Assembly (NCBI GenBank): GCA_035556655.1
Contig: DATMFW010000010.1
Location: forward strand, 1 to 40,095
DNA from: JBDSKH01 sp035556655
Lineage (GTDB): Bacteria > Actinomycetota > Actinomycetes > Actinomycetales > Microbacteriaceae
DNA length: 40,095 nucleotides
Direction of reading: 5' to 3'
Translations under genes and position numbers: made by a program
The notes under the pieces: model-generated
What the model was told of the DNA's origin: nothing
Database searches by the model: none
The model's input: only the letters and a program-made list of their open reading frames with translations
Shown here: piece by piece, positions 21,555 to 29,942 of the stretch
Numbering within the stretch: the stretch's first letter is position 1
Layout: each line of letters opens with the position of its first letter

Positions 21555-23078
21555 ATGAGCACCATGTCCTCGCAGCCGGCGCCGATCCTGCAGGTACAGG
21601 GCGCCACGGTCCGGTTCCAGGCCGAGCCGGCGCTCGAGGACGTGGCGTTCCGGATGTTCCCGGGCGAGGTGCACTCGCTCATGGGTGAGAACGGGGCGGG
21701 CAAGTCGACCCTGATCAAGGGGATCACGGGAGCGCGCCCGTTCGATCAGGGCACCGTCACCCTCGACGGAGAGGTGGTCGCGTTCGCGACGCCGGCCGAA
21801 GCTCAGCGGGCCGGGATCCGCACCGTGTACCAGGAGATCGACCTGCTGCCCAACCTCACCGTCGCCGAGAACATCATGCTCGGCCGGGAGCCCCGCCGCC
21901 GCGGGGTCATCGACTGGGGTGCGATGCACCGCGAGGCGGCCGCAGTGCTGGCCGAGCTGGGCGTGCGCATCGACCCGTCGTCGCTGCTCGGCTCGCACGC
22001 CGTCGCCGTGCAGCAGCTGGTGGCCATCGCTCGCGCGGTCTCGGGCGAGGTCCGCGTGCTGGTGCTCGACGAGCCGACCTCGAGCCTCGACACCGACGAG
22101 GTCGGTGAGCTGTTCCGGATCCTGCGGGACCTGCGTGACCGGGGCGTCGCGATCCTGTTCATCTCGCACTTCCTCGACCAGGTCTACGAGATCTGCGACC
22201 GGGTGACGGTCCTGCGCAACGGGCGCCTGGTCGGCGAGTACCTCACCCGCGAGCTGCTGCGGATCGATCTGGTCCAGAAGATGCTGGGCCGCTCGGGCGA
22301 CGAGCTGGCCATCCCGTCACGCCCCGCGATCACCGGCGACGCGCGCGGGGCCGTGCTGCGCGCGGGTGGCCTCACGCGTGGCCGGGTGCACGGCATCGAC
22401 GCCGACCTGGCCGAGGGCGAGGTGCTGGGGATCGCCGGGCTGCTGGGCTCGGGCCGTACCGAAGTGGCCCGCATGCTGACCGGGATCGATCGTCCCGATG
22501 CCGGCCGCATCACCCTCGAGGGCGCCGCGGTGGCGCCGGGAAGCCCGCGCCGGGCCATCGCCCTCGGACTGACCTACTCCTCCGAGAACCGGCGCACCGA
22601 GGGCATCATCAGCGAGCTGACGGTGCGCGAGAACATCACGATCTCGCTGCAGGCGCAGCGCGGCATCTTCCGGCGGATGCGGCTGACCCGTCAGCGGGAG
22701 CTGGCCGCCAGCTGGGTGGACGCCCTCGGCATCCGGCCGACGGCCATCGAGCAGCCGGCCGGTCTGCTCTCGGGCGGCAACCAGCAGAAAGTGCTGCTGG
22801 CCCGGCTGCTGGCGCTGGCGCCGCGCGTCATGGTGCTCGACGAACCGACCCGCGGCATCGACATCGGGGCGAAGGTCGAGGTCCAGCGGCTCGTGGACGA
22901 GCTCGCCGAGAACGGCATGGCGGTGGTCTTCATCTCGGCCGAGCTGGAGGAGGTGCTGCGCGTCTCGACGCGGGTGATGCTGCTGCGCGACGGCCGGCTC
23001 GTCGATACCCTGCCCGCCGAACGGCTGACCCTGGAGACCCTGCTGGCCACGATCGCCAAAGCCGATGACCGAGCCTGA
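21555..23078 (+). CDS. Sugar ABC importer ATPase 2 (paralogue)
   Basis: 507 residues, again with two NBDs and every motif intact: GENGAGKST, VYQEIDL, VLVLDEPTSSLD, then GLLGSGRTEV, LSGGNQQKV, VMVLDEPTRGID. It is clearly homologous to ATPase 1 along its length but strongly diverged, so this is an old duplication. Having two ATPases for one pair of permeases is unusual. It may form mixed dimers, serve another transporter, or respond to other conditions. ATG 21555 is used here. ATG 21564 is an equally possible start. The 3' end overlaps the LacI gene by 14 bp. Confidence 0.93.
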   Translation: MSTMSSQPAPILQVQGATVRFQAEPALEDVAFRMFPGEVHSLMGENGAGKSTLIKGITGARPFDQGTVTLDGEVVAFATPAEAQRAGIRTVYQEIDLLPNLTVAENIMLGREPRRRGVIDWGAMHREAAAVLAELGVRIDPSSLLGSHAVAVQQLVAIARAVSGEVRVLVLDEPTSSLDTDEVGELFRILRDLRDRGVAILFISHFLDQVYEICDRVTVLRNGRLVGEYLTRELLRIDLVQKMLGRSGDELAIPSRPAITGDARGAVLRAGGLTRGRVHGIDADLAEGEVLGIAGLLGSGRTEVARMLTGIDRPDAGRITLEGAAVAPGSPRRAIALGLTYSSENRRTEGIISELTVRENITISLQAQRGIFRRMRLTRQRELAASWVDALGIRPTAIEQPAGLLSGGNQQKVLLARLLALAPRVMVLDEPTRGIDIGAKVEVQRLVDELAENGMAVVFISAELEEVLRVSTRVMLLRDGRLVDTLPAERLTLETLLATIAKADDRA

Positions 23079-24090
23079 ACAGGCCCCGCGCGCGGCGAAC
23101 ATCTTCGACGTGGCGCGGCTCGCCGGGGTGTCGCACCAGACGGTCTCGCGCGTCATCAACAACGTGCCGAACGTCCGGCCGGCCACCCGGGTGCGGGTCG
23201 AGCAGGCCATCGCCCAGTTGCGCTACAGCCCGTCGCCGGCGGCCAGGGCCCTGGTCACCCGCCGGTCGCGCACGATCGGGCTGATCACCCCCGGCACCTC
23301 GGAGTACGGACCGACGTCGACGGCGATCAACTTCAACGTCGCGGCGCGCGCCGCCCGCTTCAGCGTCGACACGGTGAGCGCGCTCGATGCCGACCCGAGC
23401 GGGGTGCGCGACATCGTGCAGTCGCTTCTGCGTCAGCGCGTCGACGCCATCGTCCTGCTGGTGGCCGACATCGCCGTGCTCGAGGTGGTCCGGGCGCTCG
23501 AGCTCGGCACCCCGATGGTCGTCGTCGCGGCCTCCGGCCGGCGCACCACGTCGATGATCTCGCTCGATCAGTACCGGGGCGCGAGATCGGCCGTGCGGCA
23601 CCTGGTCGAGAGCGGGTACACCTCGGTTCTGCACCTCGCCGGCCCGCCGACGGCCCCGGATGCCATCGAACGGCTGCGCGGCTGGCGCGACGAACTGCTC
23701 GACCACGGGCTCCCGGCCGCCGAGGTGGTGCACGGTGACTGGTCCGCCCGCAGCGGCTACGAGCTCGGCTTGGGGATGGCGGGGATCGAGCCGGGTTCGT
23801 CGATCTTCGTGGCGAACGACTACATGGCCCTCGGGCTGATCTCGGCGCTCGACGAGCGCGGTCTGGCCGTGCCGGAGGACGTCGGCGTCGTCGGATTCGA
23901 CGACGTGCCGGAGGCGCCGTACTTCCGTCCGCCGCTCACGACGGTGCGTCAGGACTTCGCGGCGCTCGGGGGGCTGATCATGCAGAAGGTGCTGATCGCG
24001 ATCGAGGATCCGGACGACGTGTCCGAATCGACCCCGTTGCCGACGACGCTGGTGGTGCGCGACTCGACGCGCCGGGTCACGCCGGGCTGA
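23065..24090 (+). CDS. LacI-family regulator of the importer operon
   Basis: 341 residues. The N-terminal helix-turn-helix (about 11-33) reads NIFDVARLAGVSHQTVSRVIN, with the hinge helix SPSPAARALVTRRSRTIGLI and a periplasmic-binding-like effector domain ending VGVVGFDDVPEAPYFRPPLTTVRQD. It overlaps ATPase 2 by 14 bp, so it is the last gene of the importer operon and a good candidate to bind the operators at 16543-16810 with arabinose or a derivative as inducer. Its 3' end overlaps the facing LacI gene. Confidence 0.92.
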   Translation: MTEPEQAPRAANIFDVARLAGVSHQTVSRVINNVPNVRPATRVRVEQAIAQLRYSPSPAARALVTRRSRTIGLITPGTSEYGPTSTAINFNVAARAARFSVDTVSALDADPSGVRDIVQSLLRQRVDAIVLLVADIAVLEVVRALELGTPMVVVAASGRRTTSMISLDQYRGARSAVRHLVESGYTSVLHLAGPPTAPDAIERLRGWRDELLDHGLPAAEVVHGDWSARSGYELGLGMAGIEPGSSIFVANDYMALGLISALDERGLAVPEDVGVVGFDDVPEAPYFRPPLTTVRQDFAALGGLIMQKVLIAIEDPDDVSESTPLPTTLVVRDSTRRVTPG

Positions 24091-25108
24091 CCGACCGGGT
24101 CGAGCCCCGCACCACGAGCTCGGGCTCGAGCGTCACCGACGCGCCGGCGCCGGATTCGAGGGCCGCCGTCAGCGCCCGCACGCTGCGCCGGCCGATCTCC
24201 GCCAGATCCTGCCGGACAGTGGTGAGCGGGGGGCGGTAGTGCGCGGCATCGGGATTGTCGTCGTACCCGACCACCGACACCTCCTCGGGAACGCGCCGGC
24301 CGGCCTCCGCGAGTGCGTGCAGCAGCCCGAGCGCCATCTCGTCGTTGGCGACGAAGACCGCCGTGATGTCGTGGCGCTCGCGCAGGGTCAGCCCGGCGCG
24401 GTAGCCGGAGTCGGAGCTCCAGTCCCCGCGCTCCACCGCGGCCGGGGTGAGCCCGCGCTCGGCGAGCGCCGCGCGGAAGCCCGCCTCGCGCCCGCGGGCA
24501 TCGAAGCGGTCGGCCGGCCCGCCGACGTGGGCGATCACCGTGTGACCGAGGCCGAGCAGGTGATGCCCGGCGAGGGACCCGCCGTGCTCGGGGTCGACGG
24601 TGACGATGCCTGCACCCGCCATCGCCTCGCCGAACACCAGCACGATCGGCAACTCATGCACCTTGGACCGGATGGCGTCCTCGACGTCGGTGGAGGCCGA
24701 GACCAGCAGCATGCCGTCGACGCCCTCCGAGACGAGCCGGTCGAACGCCTCGTCGACGAGGCGGCGGGCGTCGTCGGCGCCCGGCTCGAACTCGACGTTC
24801 GCCACGGTCACGCTGAGGCCGGCGGCGGCGGCCTCAGCGAACACGCCGCGCATCACGACCGCGAGCAGGTTGGCCCCCGGCCCGCCCATGCTGATGACGC
24901 CGATCGACTCGGTGCGGCTGCGCACGAGCGAGCGCGCGGAGCGGTTCGGGCGATAACCCAACTCACGGATCGCGGCCTCCACCCGCTCGCGGGTCTCAGG
25001 CTTCACGAGGGCCGCATCATTGAGAACCCGTGAGACGGTCTGATGCGAGACGCCTGCGTAGCGACCGACGTCGGCGAGGCTCGGTCGCCGGCGCGGGGAA
25101 TCTCTCAC
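24077..25108 (-). CDS. LacI-family regulator 2
   Basis: 343 residues. The DNA-binding domain is SLADVGRYAGVSHQTVSRVLND (about 10-31), with hinge NRSARSLVRSRTESIGVI and a sugar-binding domain ending VSVVGYDDNPDAAHYRPPLTTVRQD. It is a paralogue of the preceding regulator and transcribed toward it, sharing 14 bp at the 3' ends. The GTG start at 25108 has no clear ribosome site. Either LacI protein could control the ara/importer operators. Confidence 0.91.
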   Translation of the reverse strand: MRDSPRRRPSLADVGRYAGVSHQTVSRVLNDAALVKPETRERVEAAIRELGYRPNRSARSLVRSRTESIGVISMGGPGANLLAVVMRGVFAEAAAAGLSVTVANVEFEPGADDARRLVDEAFDRLVSEGVDGMLLVSASTDVEDAIRSKVHELPIVLVFGEAMAGAGIVTVDPEHGGSLAGHHLLGLGHTVIAHVGGPADRFDARGREAGFRAALAERGLTPAAVERGDWSSDSGYRAGLTLRERHDITAVFVANDEMALGLLHALAEAGRRVPEEVSVVGYDDNPDAAHYRPPLTTVRQDLAEIGRRSVRALTAALESGAGASVTLEPELVVRGSTRSVSPA

Positions 25109-25188
25109 ATGGTCATGCTAGGCGTCGGCTCGGGGCGCCGAGTGCGACGATGAGCGGGACGTCCGCAGCGCTCCCGAAAGGCACCGCC

Positions 25189-25929
25189 ATGCACTTCACC
25201 TCGGAACAGGATCTCGACGGCATCACCGAGCGCGAGTTCACGCTCGGTGATGTTCCCGGCATCCTGTGGACTCCGCGAGCGGCTTCCCCCTCGTCGCCGG
25301 TTCCCCTCATCCTCATGGGCCAGCCGGGCGGGCTGGGGATGCGCCGGATGTACCCCCGGCTCGCCGCACGGGCGCGGAGCGCAGCAGCGGATGGCTTCGC
25401 CGCGGTCGCCCTCGAGCCCCCGGGAGCGGGCGGGCGGACCCCGCTGCCCGGGGCGGAGGAGGCACGGGCGGACCTCGCCCGCGCGATCGCTGCCGGCGAG
25501 AAGCCCGCGGACGAGGTCATCGACCGGCTGATCCTCCCTCTTGTCGATCAGGCGGTCCCGGAGTGGCAGGCCGCGCTCGACGCGCTCCTCGAGCTACCGG
25601 AGCTCGGCGCGCGCGTGGGATTCTCCGGCGGGGTGATCGCGGTCGGCACGCGCCTGGCCGCGATCGACTCACGTATCGTGGCGGCCGGTCTCTTCGCCGG
25701 CAGCTATGTGCCGCGCACGACGATGGAGGACGCGCGTCGCGTCACGATCCCGCTGCACGTCCTCCTGCAATGGGACGACGAGGGAAACGACCGCCGGATG
25801 GCGCTCGACCTCTTCGACGCGTTCGGGTCGCTCGAGAAGACCCTGTATGCCAACATGGGCGGCCACACCGGGGTCCCGCAGTTCGCGGGCGAAGACGCCG
25901 CGCGCTTCTTCGCCCGCCATCTCAGGTGA
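25189..25929 (+). CDS. Alpha/beta hydrolase (dienelactone-hydrolase-like)
   Basis: 246 residues. Ser in GFSGG (about residue 145), Asp in QWDDEGND and His in GGHTGVPQF form a plausible catalytic triad, and GQPGGLGM near residue 45 may shape the oxyanion hole. It is a cytosolic esterase-like enzyme of unknown substrate. I chose ATG 25189 because GAAAGG lies 8 bases upstream. An in-frame ATG at 25150 would add 13 residues. The last 8 bases overlap the small convergent membrane-protein gene. Confidence 0.83.
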   Translation: MHFTSEQDLDGITEREFTLGDVPGILWTPRAASPSSPVPLILMGQPGGLGMRRMYPRLAARARSAAADGFAAVALEPPGAGGRTPLPGAEEARADLARAIAAGEKPADEVIDRLILPLVDQAVPEWQAALDALLELPELGARVGFSGGVIAVGTRLAAIDSRIVAAGLFAGSYVPRTTMEDARRVTIPLHVLLQWDDEGNDRRMALDLFDAFGSLEKTLYANMGGHTGVPQFAGEDAARFFARHLR

Positions 25930-26068
25930 CCAGCGCGACGATCAGCAGCACCAACACCGGCAGCATCGCCAGCATGGCCACGATCGGCCACACGTAGAGC
26001 GGCGGCGGCGCGCTGCGGCCGCTGGAGTGACGCGGTCGCGGGACCGTGTGGAGTTCGAGTTCTGTCAT
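25922..26068 (-). CDS. Small single-helix membrane protein
   Basis: 48 residues: a polar N-terminus with RPRHSSGRSAPP, then one strongly hydrophobic helix (WPIVAMLAMLPVLVLLIVALV) reaching the C-terminus. ATG 26068 has AAGGGGG 5-11 bases upstream, which supports a real gene. The function is unknown. The 3' end overlaps the convergent hydrolase by 8 bp. Confidence 0.65.
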   Translation of the reverse strand: MTELELHTVPRPRHSSGRSAPPPLYVWPIVAMLAMLPVLVLLIVALVT

Positions 26069-26216
26069 GGCGCCCCCTTGGTTTCGTTCCCGAGTCTCGC
26101 GGCCGGGGCGCACCGCGTCGCTCCCCTTGCGTGCGGGGGCGAAGTGTGCCGTAGCCGGTTCCTGCCTGCTGCGCAATGCCGTTTTCGGGATCGGCCTGAG
26201 CCGCCAGGCTGGTCGC

Positions 26217-26489
26217 ATGAGACTTGTGAGCTACGCCGGGGGCAACTTCGTCACCAGTGACGTCGTCGCCGACGCGCTGCTGGATTACGCCGCGGCGCTG
26301 GGCAACGCCCACCACGCGGCCGCGATCGTCGTCCCCGCGGTGGGGCTCGGGCAGATCCGGCTGCTGGTCGGCCCGGCGAGTCAGCTGCTGTCGGTCCCCG
26401 TCCAAGACACCCGGAATGAGCCCGATGGCGCGGAGTTCACCGCCGACATCGAGGCGCGCATCGCCCAGATGCGGGGCTGGGAGAGCTGA
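26217..26489 (+). CDS. Small conserved-looking protein, unknown function
   Basis: 90 residues beginning MRLVSYAGGNFVTSDVVADALLDYA, with mixed alpha/beta character and no membrane segment or signal. The ATG at 26217 lacks a ribosome site, so it may be leaderless. Its stop TGA abuts the stop of the convergent gene (TGATCA). A 148-bp gap upstream contains only GC-rich sequence without recognised motifs. I do not recognise the family. Confidence 0.65.
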   Translation: MRLVSYAGGNFVTSDVVADALLDYAAALGNAHHAAAIVVPAVGLGQIRLLVGPASQLLSVPVQDTRNEPDGAEFTADIEARIAQMRGWES

Positions 26490-26813
26490 TCAGGAATCCG
26501 CGACCCAGATGGCGTCGCTGGCGTCGAACTGCAGGTTGATGCCCTGGTTCGAGTCCGCCGCCTTCGCGAGCCCGTCGAGCAGTTCCCTGTCCATCTCGCC
26601 GGGGTTCGCGCTGTCGTATTCGAAGTAGAGGTCGGCGGCGGGATGCACCCACACGGTGCGCCGTCCTTCCCCGGTGTCGGAGCGTTCCTTCCAGCGCAGC
26701 GCGAACGCGTTGTTGCGGCGCAGGCGTGACAGCACGACGGCCTCCAGATGCGCGAGCAGCCGGTCGTCCATGACGATCTGACGCTGGATGGCGCCGTAGA
26801 TGAGCTTGCCCAT
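26490..26813 (-). CDS. Small Microbacteriaceae-type protein (tandem paralogue B)
   Basis: 107 residues with the pattern MGKLIYGA at the start, then DDRLLAHLEAVVLSRLRRNNAFALRW, VWVHPAADLYFEYD and a C-terminal acidic end. It aligns along its length with the next gene upstream. Such proteins are common in Microbacteriaceae, often mislabelled ATP-dependent DNA ligase in databases, and their role is unknown. The ATG at 26813 lies 1 bp after the paralogue's stop, so translation is coupled. Confidence 0.82.
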   Translation of the reverse strand: MGKLIYGAIQRQIVMDDRLLAHLEAVVLSRLRRNNAFALRWKERSDTGEGRRTVWVHPAADLYFEYDSANPGEMDRELLDGLAKAADSNQGINLQFDASDAIWVADS

Positions 26814-26814
26814 C

Positions 26815-27129
26815 TCAGCGCCCCGAGAAGCGGGGCATGCCCGCTTCGATGTGGACGCCGGTCTGCGAGAGGGCCTCGTCCGACATCTGCTCCAGAAGCG
26901 CCGCGTCGAGTTCCGGCGGTCGGTTGCCGTCGAAGCGGTAGATCAGGTCGGTGTGCGGGTGGATCCACACGCTGGTGCGCCCATGCCCCTCGGCCGCCGA
27001 CTCCTGCCACGACAGCAGGAACGGCTCGTTGCGCCGCAGCTTCGATCCGATCAGCACCTTGACGTGTGCCAGCACGCGGTCATCGATCTGGACCGCGGTC
27101 CTCGCGGCGCCGTAATAGAGAGTGCCCAT
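26815..27129 (-). CDS. Small Microbacteriaceae-type protein (tandem paralogue A)
   Basis: 104 residues: MGTLYYGAARTAVQIDDRVLAHVKVLIGSKLRRNEPFLLSW, then VWIHPHTDLIYRFDG and a basic end. Shared positions with paralogue B include YGA, DDR-LAH, KLRRN/RLRRN and VW-HP-DL. ATG 27129 has GGGGAGCGAG upstream. The strand order suggests a beta-rich fold with one helix. The biochemical role is unknown. Confidence 0.83.
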   Translation of the reverse strand: MGTLYYGAARTAVQIDDRVLAHVKVLIGSKLRRNEPFLLSWQESAAEGHGRTSVWIHPHTDLIYRFDGNRPPELDAALLEQMSDEALSQTGVHIEAGMPRFSGR

Positions 27130-27192
27130 CTCGCTCCCCGTGGCTCGATCGTGCGGTGCAAGAGTACCGCGGGGGCGGGGACGGGAGAAGCG

Positions 27193-27648
27193 CTACGCCT
27201 CGACGTCGCCGCGCCAGGCTCCGTCGGCGCCGCCGCGCGACTCGATGTACTTCTTGAAGTGCTCGAGCGCGTCCTTGACGGCGTGGTTCGCGACCCCGGC
27301 GACCGACCCGATCTTCTCCAGCAGGCCGTCCGGCTCCCAGTCGATCTGCACCGTCATCCGGGACTTCGCGTCGTCGAGCTTGTGGAAGGTCACGACACCG
27401 CCGTGGTCGACCTCACCGCCGGTGCTGGTCCAGGCGACGCGCTCGTCAGGATGCTGTTCGGTCACGACCGCGTCGAACTCGCGGATCTGCCCGCCGATGT
27501 TGACGCGCCAGTGCAGGTGCGTGTCGTCCTGCTGGGTGATCGACTCGACATGCTCCAGGAATCGGGGGAACTTCTCGAACTGGGTCCACTGGTTATAGGC
27601 GGTGCCAACGGGCACGTCGACGTCGATGGTCTCGATGATCTGGGTCAT
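27193..27648 (-). CDS. SRPBCC-family protein
   Basis: 151 residues of the START/Bet v1 (polyketide cyclase/dehydrase) fold. It starts TIDVDVPVGTAYNQWTQFEKFPRFLEHVESI, typical of coenzyme Q-binding COQ10-like and cyclase-like proteins, and has FDAVVTEQHPDERVAWTS and a long C-terminal helix. It likely binds a hydrophobic ligand, and no catalytic residues stand out. ATG 27648. It is 188 bp from the divergent helR gene. Confidence 0.87.
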   Translation of the reverse strand: MTQIIETIDVDVPVGTAYNQWTQFEKFPRFLEHVESITQQDDTHLHWRVNIGGQIREFDAVVTEQHPDERVAWTSTGGEVDHGGVVTFHKLDDAKSRMTVQIDWEPDGLLEKIGSVAGVANHAVKDALEHFKKYIESRGGADGAWRGDVEA

Positions 27649-27750
27649 CTCTTCACGCTAGGTCGGGCGCGCCGACGCCCGGCGGGTTCGCACGCGTCGG
27701 CCAGCGTGTGCCCGGGTGGCTCGGAGAAAACGACCCGTCAGAAACGGAAA

Positions 27751-27769
27751 GAGAGGGCGACGCCCTCTC
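27751..27769. promoter_or_regulatory. Perfect 19-bp palindrome upstream of helR
   Basis: GAGAGGGCG (27751-27759), A, CGCCCTCTC (27761-27769). It lies between the SRPBCC and helR genes, 26 bp before the RAE. It could be an operator or an RNA hairpin in a helR leader. Confidence 0.45.
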
Positions 27770-27795
27770 CGTACCTCCAGTGTACGCGCGGGGGT

Positions 27796-27815
27796 GGGGC
27801 TTGCCGCAAGGCCCC
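27796..27815 (+). promoter_or_regulatory. Rifamycin-associated element (RAE)
   Basis: GGGGCTTGCCGCAAGGCCCC, an imperfect inverted repeat that matches, apart from orientation of the central bases, the RAE described upstream of rifamycin-inducible resistance genes in actinobacteria. It lies 24 bp before the helR start. The right arm also begins a second hairpin, GCCCCC-TC-GGGGGC (27811-27824). Confidence 0.85.
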
Positions 27816-27839
27816 CTCGGGGGCGCAGAATCGACGACC

Positions 27840-29942
27840 GTGACTCTGCACATCCGCGTGTTCGACCTGCCCGAACGTCTGGCCGCGAAGGACGATCCGG
27901 CGCAGCTCGACCCGGACGAGCGGCAGTTCGCCCGCATCCGGCGCAGCCTCGATGACACCGTCGCCGATCTCACCGAGCGCCTCGCCGACGCGCGGCGCAG
28001 CCGGCCCGGTTCCGGCGGTGAGGCCCTCGAGCGCGACATGGAGGTGCGCCGGCTGGCCTCCCGTCTGCGCGCACTCGAACGGTACGGCGTCGACCTCTGC
28101 CTCGGCCGCATGGTGACCGAGGCCGGCGAGACCGTCTACGTGGGCAGGCTGGGGGTGACCGACCGCGCGGGGGAGCGCCTGCTCGTCGACTGGCGTTCGC
28201 CGGCCGCGGCCGCGTTCTTCGGCGCGACGCACGGCGACCCCATGGGTCTGGTCAGCCGCCGTCGCTACCGCTGGAGCGGGCGGCGCATCACCGACTACTG
28301 GGACGAGGTATTCACCGCCGACGGTCTGCGCAGCAGCCAGGCGCTCGACGATCAGTCGGCCTTCATCGCGAGCCTCGGCGCGAGTCGGTCGCCGCGGATG
28401 CGCGATGTGCTTGGCACCATCCAGGCCGACCAGGACGCGATCATCCGTGCCGGATCGCGCGGCGCCCTGGTGGTCGACGGCGGACCCGGCACCGGTAAGA
28501 CCGTGGTCGCCCTGCACCGCACCGCATACCTGTTGTACTCCGATCCGTTGCTCGATCGGCGCCACGGCGGGGTGCTGTTCGTCGGCCCGAGCCCCGCATA
28601 CCTCTCTTATGTCGAGGACGTGCTGCCGAGTCTCGGCGAAGAGGGGGTGCAGATCAGCACCCTGCGCGACCTCGTCCCCGAGGGTGCCGGCGCGGCCTCC
28701 GACCCGGATGCGGTGGTCGCCGCCCTGAAGGCCGGCCTGTCGGGCGCCATCGAGAACGCGGTCCGGTACCACGAGCGCCCGCCCGCCACGACGACCGTCA
28801 TCGAGACCGACGACGCCGACGTGCACATCGCACCGGCCGACTGGGCCGACGCGTTCGCCTCGGCCGAACCTGGCCTGCCGCACAACGAGGCTCGCGCGCA
28901 GGTCTGGGAGACGCTGCTGGAGATGCTGGGCGAGCCCGGCCTCGCCCGGAACCCCGACCTGCGCCGGGCGTTCTCACGCGCCTGGCCGACGCTCGATCCG
29001 GCCGGGGTGGTCGGCGACCTGTGGTCCTCGCCCGCGTTCCTGCGACTGTGCGCTCCGCACCTGGACGAGGCCGGCATCCGGGCCCTGCAGCGCGCGGACG
29101 CGCGTGCCTGGACGGTCGCCGACCTGCCGCTGCTCGATGAGGCCCGCCAGCGCATCGGCGATCCCGGAACCGGCCGCCGGGAGGCCCGACGCGCGGCCGA
29201 GGTCGCCGCACAGCGCGAGGAGATGTCGCGCGTCATCGACCACCTGCTGCAGTCCCGCGACCTGGACGACGGCGACGGGGTGATGGGCATGCTCCGTCAG
29301 GAGGCGATGCAGGACGCCCTGGTCGACGACGCCGGTCTCCCGAGCGCCGACCCCGACGCGCTGGCCGGCCCGTTCGCGCACATCGTCGTCGACGAGGCGC
29401 AGGAGCTGACCGATGCGGAGTGGCGCATGCTGCTGCGCCGCTGCCCCTCGCGCAGCTTCACGATCGTGGGGGACCGCGCCCAGGCGCGGCACGGCTTCGC
29501 GGAGACCTGGGCGGCGCGGCTGGAACGCGTCGGCATCGAGGGCGCGGCCATCGCATCCCTCACCATCAACTACCGCACCCCCGGGGAGGTGATGGCCGCG
29601 GCCGAGCCGGTCATCCGCGCGGCGATCCCCGACGCCAACGTGCCGACCTCGGTGCGCAGCACGGGGGTCCCGGTGCGCTACGCCACACGCGACGAGCTCG
29701 GAGCCGTGCTCGAGGGCTGGATGGCGGAGCACGCCGACGGCGTCGCGTGCGTCATCGGCGACCCGGCATTCGTCCCCTCCGACCGGGTTCGCTCGCTGAG
29801 CCCCGAGCAGGCGAAGGGGCTCGAGTTCGATCTCGTGGTGCTCGTCGATCCGGAGGCGTTCGGCGCGGGGATCGAGGGTGCCGTCGACCGCTACGTCGCG
29901 ATGACCCGGGCGACCCAGCAGCTCGTCGTGCTGGTTGGATGA
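27840..29942 (+). CDS. helR: HelR: RNA-polymerase-recycling, rifamycin-resistance helicase-like ATPase
   Basis: 700 residues of the HelD/UvrD-like family. In Streptomyces HelR displaces rifamycin from RNA polymerase. The opening (VFDLPERLAAKDDPAQ), LCLGRMVTEAGETVYVGRLG and LVDWRSPAAAAFFGATHGDPMGL follow HelR. Walker A is GGPGTGKTVVALHR, Walker B VDEAQELTDAEW, and the later helicase motifs are NYRTPGEV, LSPEQAKGLEFDLVVL and YVAMTRATQQL. I chose GTG 27840, 24 bp after the RAE, because the protein then begins as homologues do. No clear ribosome site is visible. Its stop overlaps the start of the M20 peptidase gene. Confidence 0.93.
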   Translation: MTLHIRVFDLPERLAAKDDPAQLDPDERQFARIRRSLDDTVADLTERLADARRSRPGSGGEALERDMEVRRLASRLRALERYGVDLCLGRMVTEAGETVYVGRLGVTDRAGERLLVDWRSPAAAAFFGATHGDPMGLVSRRRYRWSGRRITDYWDEVFTADGLRSSQALDDQSAFIASLGASRSPRMRDVLGTIQADQDAIIRAGSRGALVVDGGPGTGKTVVALHRTAYLLYSDPLLDRRHGGVLFVGPSPAYLSYVEDVLPSLGEEGVQISTLRDLVPEGAGAASDPDAVVAALKAGLSGAIENAVRYHERPPATTTVIETDDADVHIAPADWADAFASAEPGLPHNEARAQVWETLLEMLGEPGLARNPDLRRAFSRAWPTLDPAGVVGDLWSSPAFLRLCAPHLDEAGIRALQRADARAWTVADLPLLDEARQRIGDPGTGRREARRAAEVAAQREEMSRVIDHLLQSRDLDDGDGVMGMLRQEAMQDALVDDAGLPSADPDALAGPFAHIVVDEAQELTDAEWRMLLRRCPSRSFTIVGDRAQARHGFAETWAARLERVGIEGAAIASLTINYRTPGEVMAAAEPVIRAAIPDANVPTSVRSTGVPVRYATRDELGAVLEGWMAEHADGVACVIGDPAFVPSDRVRSLSPEQAKGLEFDLVVLVDPEAFGAGIEGAVDRYVAMTRATQQLVVLVG

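Noticed and set aside
20593..21558. An alternative 321-codon frame inside permease 2
   Set aside because: Arg/Gly/His-rich shadow frame. The permease frame has conserved membrane segments.
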